Under the pieces are notes generated by a model, which was not told the DNA's origin, did not search any database, and saw only the letters and a program-made list of their open reading frames with translations. The position numbers and the translations under genes were made by a program. Shown piece by piece: positions 1 through 9,739 of a stretch of DNA of 64,000 nucleotides. The stretch comes from Martelella sp. HB161492. Its GTDB lineage: Bacteria > Pseudomonadota > Alphaproteobacteria > Rhizobiales > Rhizobiaceae. Position 1 is the first letter of the stretch, and each line of letters starts with the position of its first letter. The DNA lies in assembly GCF_013184775.1 (NCBI RefSeq), contig NZ_JAATVV010000001.1, positions 186,001 to 250,000 of the forward strand. Reading direction: 5' to 3'.

Positions 1-696
1 CAGCTTCCCGCGGTTATTCTGACGATATTTGGCGACCCGCGTGCCGATCAGAGCGGCACCGAGCGAAACACCGAATGCCAGGAACGTGGCGAAAGAATTC
101 CGGTTGACGAAACCGCCCGTCACCGAACCAAGATAGGCCCATTTATGTACAAACAGGATCTTGTCGCCGAACTGAAAACGCAAGAGCAGCCCATAGACCG
201 CGTGAGCGACGATGATTGCAAACAAAACCCTGGTAAAGAAGGCCGACCGGCCCGGATTGGCAGCGATCTGCAGCGCCAGATAGAAGACAGAGCCGTAGGT
301 CAGCCAGCGCAGCAGCGCCAGAAACGTATCGCCGCGCGCGACCGAGATCGTGTCGCCGCCGCCATGACCGGAGGGAAAGGCCAGAATATTGTTCGACAGG
401 AACGAGAATACAGGCAGGATCTGAACCAGATTATAGGCGGCAAAGGCGAAAAAAAGACCGGCAATCACCGGGAATTGCGAAGGAAGAACCCGCGGCGTGA
501 TGTCATATCGCATCACACGCCATACATAGAGCACCATCCAGGCGAAGACGAACATAGCATCCAGCGCCCACACGGCAGGCCGGTTGCCGCCGAGCATGAG
601 CGGCGTGACCAGCAGCAGCAGAGCCAGAACGAAAAGCGTCCGGTTGTTCAGAACGGACCGCGCCTGACGGCTTGGTTTGGATCTTCTTTTACTCAT
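1..696 (-). CDS. O-antigen ligase-like membrane protein, N-terminal part (cut by window edge)
   Basis: The reading frame is open from an ATG at 696 to the window edge, giving the first 232 residues. I see a basic N-terminus, then several hydrophobic segments (about residues 22-37, 44-60, 73-95, 130-145, 155-170, 200-217). The motif GGFVNRNSFATFLAF near the cut end matches the FVNRN-(H/S)-FA signature of the Wzy/WaaL (O-antigen ligase) family, inner-membrane proteins that polymerise or transfer polysaccharide. An in-frame stop nine bases upstream fixes the start. It lies 51 bp downstream of the 748-1446 gene on the same strand, so the two are probably co-transcribed. The exact polymer (O-antigen or exopolysaccharide) cannot be told because the periplasmic loop and C-terminus are missing. 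Confidence 0.75.
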   Translation of the reverse strand, partial: MSKRRSKPSRQARSVLNNRTLFVLALLLLVTPLMLGGNRPAVWALDAMFVFAWMVLYVWRVMRYDITPRVLPSQFPVIAGLFFAFAAYNLVQILPVFSFLSNNILAFPSGHGGGDTISVARGDTFLALLRWLTYGSVFYLALQIAANPGRSAFFTRVLFAIIVAHAVYGLLLRFQFGDKILFVHKWAYLGSVTGGFVNRNSFATFLAFGVSLGAALIGTRVAKYRQNNRGKL

Positions 697-747
697 ATTC
701 GACTATCGACTTTTCCTGCCTCAGATCTCGAAGCCAACCACAAGCGG

Positions 748-1446
748 TCATTGACCGGACTGCGCATTTGCAAACTTCCTGACGCGGTAGAGAAAGCGCT
801 TCTGCTCTTCCTGCGGAAGCGTTTCGATAACATTCACGGCGCGCGATCGAAATGCTTCATTGGTCACATAACGGTTCGCCAGCATATTCCTGCCATTATA
901 GGCGCTTGCCAGAAGCGCGATGTCATCATCCTCCAGCGCACGGTTTTCCGCGGAAATCTGCGCACGATAGGATTCGATGAACCAGAATCGCGAACCTGCC
1001 AGCCATCCCTCATTGGGCCCCAGCGCGAAGGCTTCACCCAGCAACGTGTTGGAAAGTTCCGTATTACCTTCGATCATCGCGGCATAGGAGCCGACAAAGC
1101 GGGCAAAACTCATCGAAGGCATGACGTCACCGATGGCAGCGGCGGTCTGAAGGCAATTGTCGACGAGCTTGTGCGTCTGATCTTCAGCCGTCGCATAGCT
1201 GTAACGCGCCTGCAAGACTTCATAACAGCGCTTCAGCGCTGCCTTCTTCGAATAAGACGAAGGGGCAAAGGCGAGCGGCCCGGACAGAAGCGCCACACCA
1301 TATTCCGGTTCGGCAGGATCCGGGGCCATAATGCTGTCAAACTCACGCCAGAAAGTCGCGGCAGAAAGCAATGTCGCGAAGGCAAAGCCGGAAAGAGCAG
1401 CCCAGCGCCAGACTTGAACCCTCACCTTCACCTCTGGCCTCCCCAC
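748..1446 (-). CDS. Hypothetical membrane-anchored protein beside O-antigen ligase-like gene
   Basis: This is a 232-residue protein with one hydrophobic segment near the N-terminus (about residues 12-29), so it is either an inner-membrane-anchored periplasmic protein or carries an uncleaved signal. The rest is mostly alpha-helical in character, with short degenerate helical units (for example MIEGNTELSNTLLGEAFALGP) that recall TPR-like repeats, though no clear repeat can be counted. No catalytic motif is visible. Proteins of this size and topology are common next to Wzy_C/O-antigen ligase genes, and the same strand and 51 bp gap to the ligase-like gene suggest a shared role in polysaccharide assembly. 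That role is inference from position only. The opposite-strand long open frame over the same bases is a shadow. Confidence 0.7.
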   Translation of the reverse strand: MGRPEVKVRVQVWRWAALSGFAFATLLSAATFWREFDSIMAPDPAEPEYGVALLSGPLAFAPSSYSKKAALKRCYEVLQARYSYATAEDQTHKLVDNCLQTAAAIGDVMPSMSFARFVGSYAAMIEGNTELSNTLLGEAFALGPNEGWLAGSRFWFIESYRAQISAENRALEDDDIALLASAYNGRNMLANRYVTNEAFRSRAVNVIETLPQEEQKRFLYRVRKFANAQSGQ

Positions 1447-1676
1447 GCGATGTCCTCAGATATGATCTCAAACCAACGTGTCCGGCTCAAGCTATTTCTC
1501 CTGTATTCCTGCAGCGTGGGCAGATGTCAGCGGCTTTCGATCCGCTCAATACCGAAACCAGGATCCACAACTGACCCCTTGTTCACTCATTGCTCATATA
1601 CGGTGAGTATTTAAATTAGTACCCAAAATTCCGCCGTCGATGGCAGACAGCGTTATCAATCCGAAAAAAATGCTCA

Positions 1677-2567
1677 TCACGTTTCTTTCGGCTTACCCTT
1701 TTCCGCGATCGCAATACCTGTAATTGCGAGAATCAGAGCAACAATATGAAAAGGTTGCAGGTCTTCACCCAGGAGAAAGACCGCCAGCAAAATGCCGAAG
1801 ACCGGAATCAGGTTAATAAAGAGCCCGGCACGGTTGGGACCGATCAGTTCCACGCCCCGGATGAACAGTGCCTGCGACACCAGAGACGGCAGAAGCCCCG
1901 TATAGATGACAGCGAGAATGCCGACCGTATCGGTCGGGACCTGCAGATCGCCGCTCTTCGCCTCCATGAAGACCATGGGCAGGGCGGCGAGAAAGGCGCC
2001 TGAACAGCAGGCCATCATCATCGAACGCCAGTCGAGCTGAGGCTTCCAGCGCAGCGAGACGGTATAGAGAGAATAGCAGAGCACGGCCATCACCATCAGG
2101 GCGTCGCCGAAATTGATGGTGAAGCGGGCAAGGTCGGCCGGATGGCCATGGGTGACGGCGATGATGACACCGACAAAGGTCAAAAAGAAACCGAAGAGCT
2201 GGGCAAGGCTGGCCCTGATCCGGAAAAGCGCGAAATTGAGCAGGAAGATCATCAGCGGAATACCCGCCTGATCAACGGCTCCATTGATCGCGCCGGTATG
2301 TTTGAGGGCTGAATACAGGAATGCATTGAAGGCCGAGAAGCCGACCGCGCCATAGGCCAGCAGCAGCAGCCAGTTGGCACGGATGACCGGCCAGTCACGG
2401 CGGATCTGCGGCAGAGAGAAAATCGTCACGGCAAAGGCTGCAATGGCCCAGCGCGATACATTGAGCATCATCGGAGACACATGGCCGACAGCGAGCTTGC
2501 CCGCGACCAGATTGCCCGCCCATAAAAGCGTGGTTATCGTCAGCAGGCTATAGGCCTTGATCTGCAT
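1677..2567 (-). CDS. DMT-superfamily (EamA) exporter
   Basis: This is a 296-residue polytopic membrane protein beginning MQIKAYSLLTITTLLWAGN with about ten hydrophobic segments in two homologous halves, as in EamA/RhaT-type drug/metabolite transporters. The open frame runs further upstream to 2738, but the ATG at 2567 is preferred: a GGGAGG ribosome-binding sequence lies about 11 bases before it, and the EamA fold begins there. The family exports amino acids or other small metabolites across the inner membrane; the substrate is not predictable. The gene is divergent from purA, and the roughly 210 bp between the two starts must carry both promoters. Confidence 0.88.
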   Translation of the reverse strand: MQIKAYSLLTITTLLWAGNLVAGKLAVGHVSPMMLNVSRWAIAAFAVTIFSLPQIRRDWPVIRANWLLLLAYGAVGFSAFNAFLYSALKHTGAINGAVDQAGIPLMIFLLNFALFRIRASLAQLFGFFLTFVGVIIAVTHGHPADLARFTINFGDALMVMAVLCYSLYTVSLRWKPQLDWRSMMMACCSGAFLAALPMVFMEAKSGDLQVPTDTVGILAVIYTGLLPSLVSQALFIRGVELIGPNRAGLFINLIPVFGILLAVFLLGEDLQPFHIVALILAITGIAIAEKGKPKET

Positions 2568-2780
2568 GGATGATTCGCTCCCTCCCGCTTTGGCCGCGGT
2601 AAATTGCTGCCAAAGGTGTGTTTTTATTCGTTTCCGGCCTTCGAATAAACTGCGGCTTGTGCCATTGTCACGCGAAAACATAGCCCGGTCATCTTGAAAG
2701 AGTCGCATTCTTGGACACAGGTCTTTATACATGCGCACGTTTTCAGTATCCGGGACAGACGGTCCTTATAGGTAGGTAAA

Positions 2781-4079
<1,299 letters not shown>

Positions 4080-4130
4080 ACATAGTCACATTATTGTTCC
4101 GGCCCGTGACCGGGCAATTGGGGTTTATGC

Positions 4131-6062
4131 ATGGCGGATTTCGCTTCAGTCATTCGGCGGGCGGTAGAAGGACTACCGGACAACACGCCCGAACTGCGTG
4201 CACGCGTTTATGAAAAGGCGCGGGCCGCAGTGATCCGGCAATTGGAGAACATGTCTCCAAAGCCACCCGAATCCTTGATGAAACGGCAGATCGACAAGAT
4301 CGACACGGCCATTGCCGAGGTCGAAAGTGAATTTGCCGAGGCGATTGGCGAAGACGGGGCGATGGACGCCTTCGAAGACGCGCCACCGCCTGTGACAGAG
4401 CCGCCCGCCCCCAGACAGACGCCGCAAAAGCCCGCGCCGGAACAATATGCACCGCAACCGCGGCGGCTCGAACCGGAAGAAGCGCCCGCTCCGCAAGCAG
4501 CGCCCGAGCCGGTTGAACGGCGGCAGGACCCCGCTCCCTCCAGGGTGCAGGAAACATCCTGGTCGAAGCAGCATCGCGACGTCTGGGAAGAGCCCGCCGC
4601 AGCGGCAGAGCCTGCCGATAACGCGCCGGAATATGACGACACCCATGATTTTGACGATCGCTGTTCAGCGGCATCGCCAGGCCGGGGCCCTGCACAGGAG
4701 CCGGTTGAGGAAGAAGACATTTTCGCTCACGCGCATGATGCGCGCAGCATAGATGAGCCGCTGACCCGCGCGCCGCTGACACCGAGCCATGATGAAGGCT
4801 GGGGCAGCCCCGACGAAAGCGACATGCCGGAGGATGACGTCTGGCAGCCTGCGGCGCAGCAAAAGCAGACAAATCGCCAGGAGCCTGAGCACGAGGCCTT
4901 CGATCCCGCCTATTCGGGTGGAACGATACCCTTGGCACCGCCGCCGCCAAGCCGCCCGGCCTCGAATGCCGAATGGGACCATGTTGATACCATCCTTGGT
5001 CTCGCGCCCGGCGGCGCCCATGCCGATTTTGACGATCTCGATGACGATGAGGACGACACGCAGTGGCGCGACGATGACGATGAAACCGGCAAGGGCAAGT
5101 CCTTGCTGCGCCGGCTGCTGGTGCCGGTCATTGCCCTCGTCGTCGTGATAGCGCTTGGCATTGGCGGTTATTTCAGCTGGATGCACCGCGACCAGCTGCA
5201 AAGCCTTGTTGCCGGCGGCGAAAGTTCACCTGCGGCCGAAACGGCCACGCCTGCAGACTCGGCCACGGCGCCCGCCGATGCCGAAAATACGCCCGTTGTC
5301 GCGGCTGGCCAAAGCGGCACTGTCGACAAGCCCTATACCCAGCGGCTGCTGCCGGATGGCAATGAGGTTGATGAGGGGCTTCCTGCGGAAGGGTCCGGCA
5401 ATGGCACGACCCAGAGCGTTGCCGCCCAGACGACACCGAGCGCTTCCGCCGTGCCCGAGGGAACCGATACCTCCACGACCCCCGCCCCGCCGGTTGGCTC
5501 TGCACAGAAGATGTATCTTTATGAAGAGCAGCTCGGGCAGTCCGTACCGTCGGCCTATCAGGGCACGGTCGAGTGGAACCTGAAGCAGCAGAACAACAAT
5601 ACCTCGGTGCCGGAGCCGGTGATCGAAGGCAAGATGAGCGTTCCCGACGCCAAGCTTTCCGGCACGATCACCATTCGCCGCAATGACGATCCGTCGCTTC
5701 CCGCCAGCCATCTGATCGATATTTCGTTCGATCTCGGAGATGGATTTGACGGCGGCGCCATCGACAACCTGCAGCGGATCTCGCTGAAGGAAACCGAGGC
5801 GGCACGCGGCGATCCGCTGGTCGCGGTCTCGGCCAAGATCACCGACAATCTCTACATGGTCGCACTCAATGATTTCGATCAGGCCCGCAGCCAGAACCTG
5901 AGCCTGCTGCGCGACCGCAACTGGATCGACATTCCGGTGACCTACAGAAATGGCCGGCGGGCGCTGCTGACGCTTGAAAAGGGCACGACCGGCGAAGCGA
6001 TCTTCGACCGGGCCATCCAGGAATGGCAGGCGCTTGGCGATATCACCAGCGGCAGCAACTGA
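4131..6062 (+). CDS. Acidic, proline-rich single-span membrane protein (conserved hypothetical)
   Basis: This is a 643-residue protein. Residues 1-70 form a charged helical N-terminal region with a coiled-coil look. Residues 80-290 are low-complexity, rich in Pro, Glu, Ala and Gln. Residues 300-320 are an aspartate-rich cluster. A single transmembrane segment spans about residues 329-349 (LVPVIALVVVIALGIGG), preceded by a basic stop-transfer stretch, which places the long N-terminus in the cytoplasm. A periplasmic Thr/Ala/Pro linker (about 360-480) leads to a folded C-terminal domain (about 490-643). The architecture is typical of rhizobial envelope proteins of unknown function found next to purA. 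No enzymatic motif is seen. It may be a scaffold or cell-envelope factor, which is inference. A short GC hairpin just upstream (4100-4115) follows the purA stop. Confidence 0.85.
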   Translation: MADFASVIRRAVEGLPDNTPELRARVYEKARAAVIRQLENMSPKPPESLMKRQIDKIDTAIAEVESEFAEAIGEDGAMDAFEDAPPPVTEPPAPRQTPQKPAPEQYAPQPRRLEPEEAPAPQAAPEPVERRQDPAPSRVQETSWSKQHRDVWEEPAAAAEPADNAPEYDDTHDFDDRCSAASPGRGPAQEPVEEEDIFAHAHDARSIDEPLTRAPLTPSHDEGWGSPDESDMPEDDVWQPAAQQKQTNRQEPEHEAFDPAYSGGTIPLAPPPPSRPASNAEWDHVDTILGLAPGGAHADFDDLDDDEDDTQWRDDDDETGKGKSLLRRLLVPVIALVVVIALGIGGYFSWMHRDQLQSLVAGGESSPAAETATPADSATAPADAENTPVVAAGQSGTVDKPYTQRLLPDGNEVDEGLPAEGSGNGTTQSVAAQTTPSASAVPEGTDTSTTPAPPVGSAQKMYLYEEQLGQSVPSAYQGTVEWNLKQQNNNTSVPEPVIEGKMSVPDAKLSGTITIRRNDDPSLPASHLIDISFDLGDGFDGGAIDNLQRISLKETEAARGDPLVAVSAKITDNLYMVALNDFDQARSQNLSLLRDRNWIDIPVTYRNGRRALLTLEKGTTGEAIFDRAIQEWQALGDITSGSN

Positions 6063-6107
6063 TCGGCAATACCTCGGCATCATCGCCTGGGGCTCCGCCT
6101 CTCACAC

Positions 6108-6135
6108 AAACCCGCCGGCCACGCCGGCGGGTTTT
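6108..6135 (+). terminator. Rho-independent terminator after 4131-6062 gene
   Basis: There is a perfect 12-bp stem (AAACCCGCCGGC / GCCGGCGGGTTT) around a 3-base CAC loop, followed by TTTTG. It lies 46 bp past the stop codon and probably ends the purA-region transcript. Confidence 0.88.
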
Positions 6136-6327
6136 GTCGTTAACGCAGAACCCGCCGCGACCGCGTTCAGCACTCCGCTCTCTATTAGGCATCATGCGGA
6201 GCGCAAAACGATGCTTTTGCCCGCCCCATATTTTCCCTAAGCCTTGATAAGACGCAACAGGCGCTCCGATTTCACCTGCTCCGGCAAGCCTGCCGGGCGG
6301 GACAAAACCTCAATGCGGTAGGGAACA

Positions 6328-7128
6328 ATGGCGAAACGATTTTACTGGAATGAACTGATCAGCCGCGAATTTGCAGCACTCGACCCGAACACGACGATTG
6401 CCGTTCTTCCGGTCGCCTCGACCGAGCAGCATGGCCCGCATCTTCCCGTCGCGACCGATGTGGCGATCGCCCGCGGCATGCTGGATGCGCTTCAGGAGCG
6501 CCTGCCGGATGATCTCGACGTGCTGGTTCTGCCCGTTCAGGAAGTCGGCAAGGCCAACGAGCATATTTACGGCCCCGGCACCCTGTCGCTGCCGGCGGAA
6601 TTGCTGATCCAGGCCTGGACCACCATTGGTGAGAAGGTTGCCGCTGCAGGTCTGCGCAAGATGGTGATCATCAACAGCCATGGCGGCAATCTCGACGTGA
6701 TGAACATTGTCGCCCGCGAATTGCGCGTGCGCTACCAGATGGCCGTGGTCGCCACACAATGGGGCCGTTTTGGCCATCCGGAAGGTCTCATCAGCGAAGA
6801 TGAGCGCAGCTTCGGCATCCATGGCGGCGAGGTCGAGACATCACTGATGCTCAAGTTCCGCCCGGAACTGGTCAGCATGGAACACGCCAAGGATTTCATT
6901 TCCCTGGCCAAATGGCAGAAGGAAAACACCAAGCACCTGCAGCCGACGCCGCCGCATACACTGGCCTGGATCGCCCATGATCTGAACCCTGATGGCGCCC
7001 TCGGCAATGCCTCCATCGCCACCGTGGAAAAGGGCGAAGCCATCTGCGCTCACCAGATCACCGGCGTGATCGAACTGCTTTACGACCTGAAATCCTACCC
7101 GCTCGACAAGCTCTACAGCCCGGCCTGA
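6328..7128 (+). CDS. Creatininase-family amidohydrolase
   Basis: This is a 266-residue cytoplasmic protein of the creatininase/creatinine amidohydrolase superfamily, metal-dependent hydrolases that open cyclic or linear amides. Visible metal-site motifs are STEQHGPHLPVATD (Glu33, His35, Asp44), NSHGGN (His118) and HGGEVETS (His165, Glu168). The family includes creatininase, formamide hydrolases of riboflavin-type pathways and inosose hydrolases, so the substrate cannot be assigned. It converges with the LysR gene (16 bp between stop codons) and lies beside the ABC/amidohydrolase operon starting at 8259, so it may act in the same pathway on a product with an amide ring. That link is inference. 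Confidence 0.88.
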   Translation: MAKRFYWNELISREFAALDPNTTIAVLPVASTEQHGPHLPVATDVAIARGMLDALQERLPDDLDVLVLPVQEVGKANEHIYGPGTLSLPAELLIQAWTTIGEKVAAAGLRKMVIINSHGGNLDVMNIVARELRVRYQMAVVATQWGRFGHPEGLISEDERSFGIHGGEVETSLMLKFRPELVSMEHAKDFISLAKWQKENTKHLQPTPPHTLAWIAHDLNPDGALGNASIATVEKGEAICAHQITGVIELLYDLKSYPLDKLYSPA

Positions 7129-7144
7129 AGCCAGGCGACGCGCA

Positions 7145-8086
7145 TTATTGCGCCGACGGCGGCAGATATTGCTGCTCCTGCAATTCATCGATCATCGCAA
7201 CCAGCTCTTTCAGAAGGTAATCGACGAAAAGGCTGGTTGCGGCATCGAGCGGTGCCCGCGACCTGGAAAACAGCTTCATCGGCTGATGGCGCACATGGGC
7301 ATCGGCGAGCGGCCGGAAAGCGAGCTCGCCCCGCTTGCATTCGGAATAGACATCCAGCGGATTGAGGAAAGTCAGCCCCGTTCCGGCCTTGACCAGAAGC
7401 TTCAGCATTTCCGAGGCATTGGTCTCAAGCACCGGCTCGATCGGCAGAGACAGCGGCGACAGCGCCAGATTGATGACATTGCGCAGGCTGGTGCCCGATT
7501 GCGCCAGCACCAGCGGCTCCTGCACCACATCCGACAGATTGACCTTTTTAGCCGATGCCAGCGGGTGATCCGGCGGCATGACGACGCCGATCGGCACATC
7601 AAAGGAGGCGAGTGCGCGGATGCCGGGCGTCGCCGGAATATTGAAGCCAAGGCCGATATCGACATCGCCTGTCAGCACCATGGCAATCGTGGTCGTCCCG
7701 CCATCGGAGCGCAGATTGATGCGCACGCGCGGATTATTGCGGATGAAACGCGCGATGACCTCCGGCAGCGGCCCGGCGGCCAGCCCCACCGTCGTCACCA
7801 GCGTCACCTTGCCGGCCTGCGGCATTTTCAGCGCGCGTATGCGGCTTTCCAGCTTCTCGTAGCTTTTCAGCACTTCGCGGATATGCTCGACGCACATCTC
7901 GCCGGCCGCCGTCAGCCGCAATCCGCGCGGCAGACGCTCGAACAGGGGTGCCCCCAGCTCTTCCTCCAGCGCGAGGATCTGTCGATTGACCGCAGACGAG
8001 GCCACATTCAACCGCGCTGCCGCCTTTCTGATTGAGCCACAGCGGGCGATTTCATCGATATATTGCAGTTTTCTGGAATGCAGCAT
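7145..8086 (-). CDS. LysR-family transcriptional regulator
   Basis: This is a 313-residue LysR-type regulator. The N-terminal winged helix-turn-helix covers residues 1-60 (GSIRKAAARLNVASSAVNRQ, then LGAPLFERLPRGLRLTAAGE), followed by a periplasmic-binding-like effector domain (residues about 90-295). The frame extends upstream to 8206, but the ATG at 8086 (MLHSRKLQYIDEIA) fits the family start. It is divergent from the operon beginning at 8259, with a good T-N11-A palindrome between them (8183-8203), so it very probably controls that operon and itself. The effector is likely the imported substrate or a catabolic intermediate. Confidence 0.92.
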   Translation of the reverse strand: MLHSRKLQYIDEIARCGSIRKAAARLNVASSAVNRQILALEEELGAPLFERLPRGLRLTAAGEMCVEHIREVLKSYEKLESRIRALKMPQAGKVTLVTTVGLAAGPLPEVIARFIRNNPRVRINLRSDGGTTTIAMVLTGDVDIGLGFNIPATPGIRALASFDVPIGVVMPPDHPLASAKKVNLSDVVQEPLVLAQSGTSLRNVINLALSPLSLPIEPVLETNASEMLKLLVKAGTGLTFLNPLDVYSECKRGELAFRPLADAHVRHQPMKLFSRSRAPLDAATSLFVDYLLKELVAMIDELQEQQYLPPSAQ

Positions 8087-8182
8087 GTCAGCACCCGCGA
8101 CCCTTTTTGGCACGTGTCGGGCATGCTTAGCGCAATTTCGCGACAGCTGCAAAAAAAGCATCGTCCTGATCGTTTTTAGACC

Positions 8183-8203
8183 CTTTTCAAGATACGCGAA
8201 AAG
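8183..8203. promoter_or_regulatory. Candidate LysR operator (CTTTTC-N9-GAAAAG)
   Basis: A perfect 6-bp inverted repeat with a 9-base spacer sits in the 172-bp divergent region between the LysR gene and the first binding-protein gene. It contains the T-N11-A core (T8187, A8199) typical of LysR recognition sites. Its position suits regulation of both directions. Confidence 0.6.
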
Positions 8204-8258
8204 CATTCATATAAATTTGCTGATATTCAATTCCAACGGAAAAACGGGGAACAGCGAC

Positions 8259-9272
8259 ATGGTGAAACACGCAAAGGCAACGGCCCTTTCGGCCGCTGCC
8301 ATCTTTACGCTATTGGGCGCGAACGCGCCGGCAATGGCGCTCGACAAGGTCAAGTTCGGCACGAACTGGCTCGCCGAGGCCGAACATGGCGGCTACTATC
8401 AGGCCGTGGCCGACGGCACCTATGAGAAATACGGACTTGATGTCGAGATCGTGCAGGGCGGCCCGCAGGCGGCCAATAGTGCACTGCTGATTGCCGGCAA
8501 AATCGATTTCTACATGGGTTCGCCCCAGGGCTCGATCAACGCCATTATCCAGCAGATCCCGATCATGGATGTTGCGGCCATCTTCCAGAAGGATCCGCAG
8601 ATCCTGATGGCGCATCCGGATCAGGGCATCGAGACATTTGCGGATCTGGCAAAGCTGCCGACCATCCTGATGGGCAAGGACGGCTTCCTGTCCTATTTCG
8701 AATGGATGAAGGCCAATTTTACAGGCTTTTCCGACAGCCAGTATAAGCCTTATACCTTCAACCCTGCGCCCTTCATCGCCGATCCGAAATCGGCCCAGCA
8801 GGGTTACCTGACCTCCGAACCCTTCGCGGTTGAGCAGCAGGCCGGCTGGACGCCGAAGGTCTTTCTTCTGGCCGATCAAGGCTATTCGCCCTATTCGGAA
8901 ACCATCACCGTTCAGAAAAAGCTGGTGGAAGAGAATCCGGATCTGGTTCAGCGCTTCGTCGATGCCACGATCATCGGCTGGTACAATTATCTCTACCACG
9001 ACAACAGCGCCGCGAACGCCCTGATCAAAAAAGACAATCCCGACATGACGGATGAGCAGCTGGCCTATTCGATCGCGAAGATGAAGGAATATGGCCTGGT
9101 CGAATCCGGTGATGCCGATGACGGAGGCATCGGCTGCATGACGGATGCGCATTACAAGAAATTCTACGACGAGATGGCCGCCGTCGGACTGTTTGAGACC
9201 GGCGTTGCTTTCGACAAGGCCTACACCACCGATTTCGTCTGCAAGAATGTCGGTGCCGATCTGAAACCGTAA
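8259..9272 (+). CDS. NMT1/THI5-like ABC substrate-binding protein, copy 1
   Basis: This is a 337-residue periplasmic binding protein. The signal peptide spans about residues 1-27 (AMA cleavage), and the mature protein begins LDKVKFGTNWLAEAEHGGYYQA, the hallmark of the NMT1/THI5-like family (relatives bind formylaminopyrimidines, sulfonates, nitrate or riboflavin-type compounds). The ATG at 8259 has GGGGA eight bases upstream; the longer open frame from 7986 is rejected because it lacks a signal peptide and crosses the LysR gene. A second, highly similar copy follows at 9740. First gene of a seven-gene unit with ATPase, permease and three enzymes. Ligand unknown; a pyrimidine-like or other N-heterocycle is suggested by the enzymes downstream. 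Confidence 0.92.
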   Translation: MVKHAKATALSAAAIFTLLGANAPAMALDKVKFGTNWLAEAEHGGYYQAVADGTYEKYGLDVEIVQGGPQAANSALLIAGKIDFYMGSPQGSINAIIQQIPIMDVAAIFQKDPQILMAHPDQGIETFADLAKLPTILMGKDGFLSYFEWMKANFTGFSDSQYKPYTFNPAPFIADPKSAQQGYLTSEPFAVEQQAGWTPKVFLLADQGYSPYSETITVQKKLVEENPDLVQRFVDATIIGWYNYLYHDNSAANALIKKDNPDMTDEQLAYSIAKMKEYGLVESGDADDGGIGCMTDAHYKKFYDEMAAVGLFETGVAFDKAYTTDFVCKNVGADLKP

Positions 9273-9739
9273 CAGATCGCACTCATTTTGCGTGCGCTAC
9301 CGGAGCGCGTGACGATATGCGTCAACATCGCTGCCATGCCTCACCTCCGGCGGTCCAGACCCCGCCGGAGCATTTCGGCGGCGAAAATATACACGCATAG
9401 GGAAGTGTCGTAATACATGTAAGTTTCCAGGGTTGTATTTCAACGATACAACGTCCGGCGCACTGTGTTTCCACTGCGACATCTCAGCACGTAAATGCGG
9501 CGATCGGCATAGTTTTCAAAGGGAAATCCGGCGGATAAACCCCTCAGGAACACAGCAATTAAGCAGGCGCTGTTCAATTTTTACGCATAACGAACACAAA
9601 AGCTTCAATTTACCAATTGGTGCAAAAAAGAGAGCGATGTGGACGAATTTTGGTGCTTCTCAAGGCGCAGTCCAGCCGCTCAAATAGAATTTCGGATCGT
9701 CAATTTCGTGACACCGTTACAGCGAAGGGGAATAGCTAA
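9273..9739. other. 467-bp intergenic region between the two binding-protein genes
   Basis: There is no convincing gene here. An inverted repeat at 9345-9370 (CTCCGGCGG / CCGCCGGAG, 8-base loop) without a T-run could be a weak terminator or mRNA-processing hairpin after copy 1. The distal half (9560-9740) is AT-richer and holds a 10-bp palindrome at 9612-9621, as expected for a second promoter region in front of copy 2. Confidence 0.5.
9612..9621. promoter_or_regulatory. Palindrome ACCAATTGGT, candidate operator before binding-protein copy 2
   Basis: This is a perfect 10-bp palindrome in an AT-rich stretch 119 bp before the ATG at 9740. Its symmetry and position suit a dimeric repressor or activator site, different from the LysR-type palindrome at 8183. 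No regulator can be assigned. Confidence 0.3.

Noticed and set aside
145-1614. Long plus-strand frame of 489 codons
   Set aside because: It is antisense to the O-antigen-ligase-like and 748-1446 genes, is Arg/Gln-rich low-quality sequence and matches no family; the minus-strand proteins have clear hydrophobic segments and motifs.
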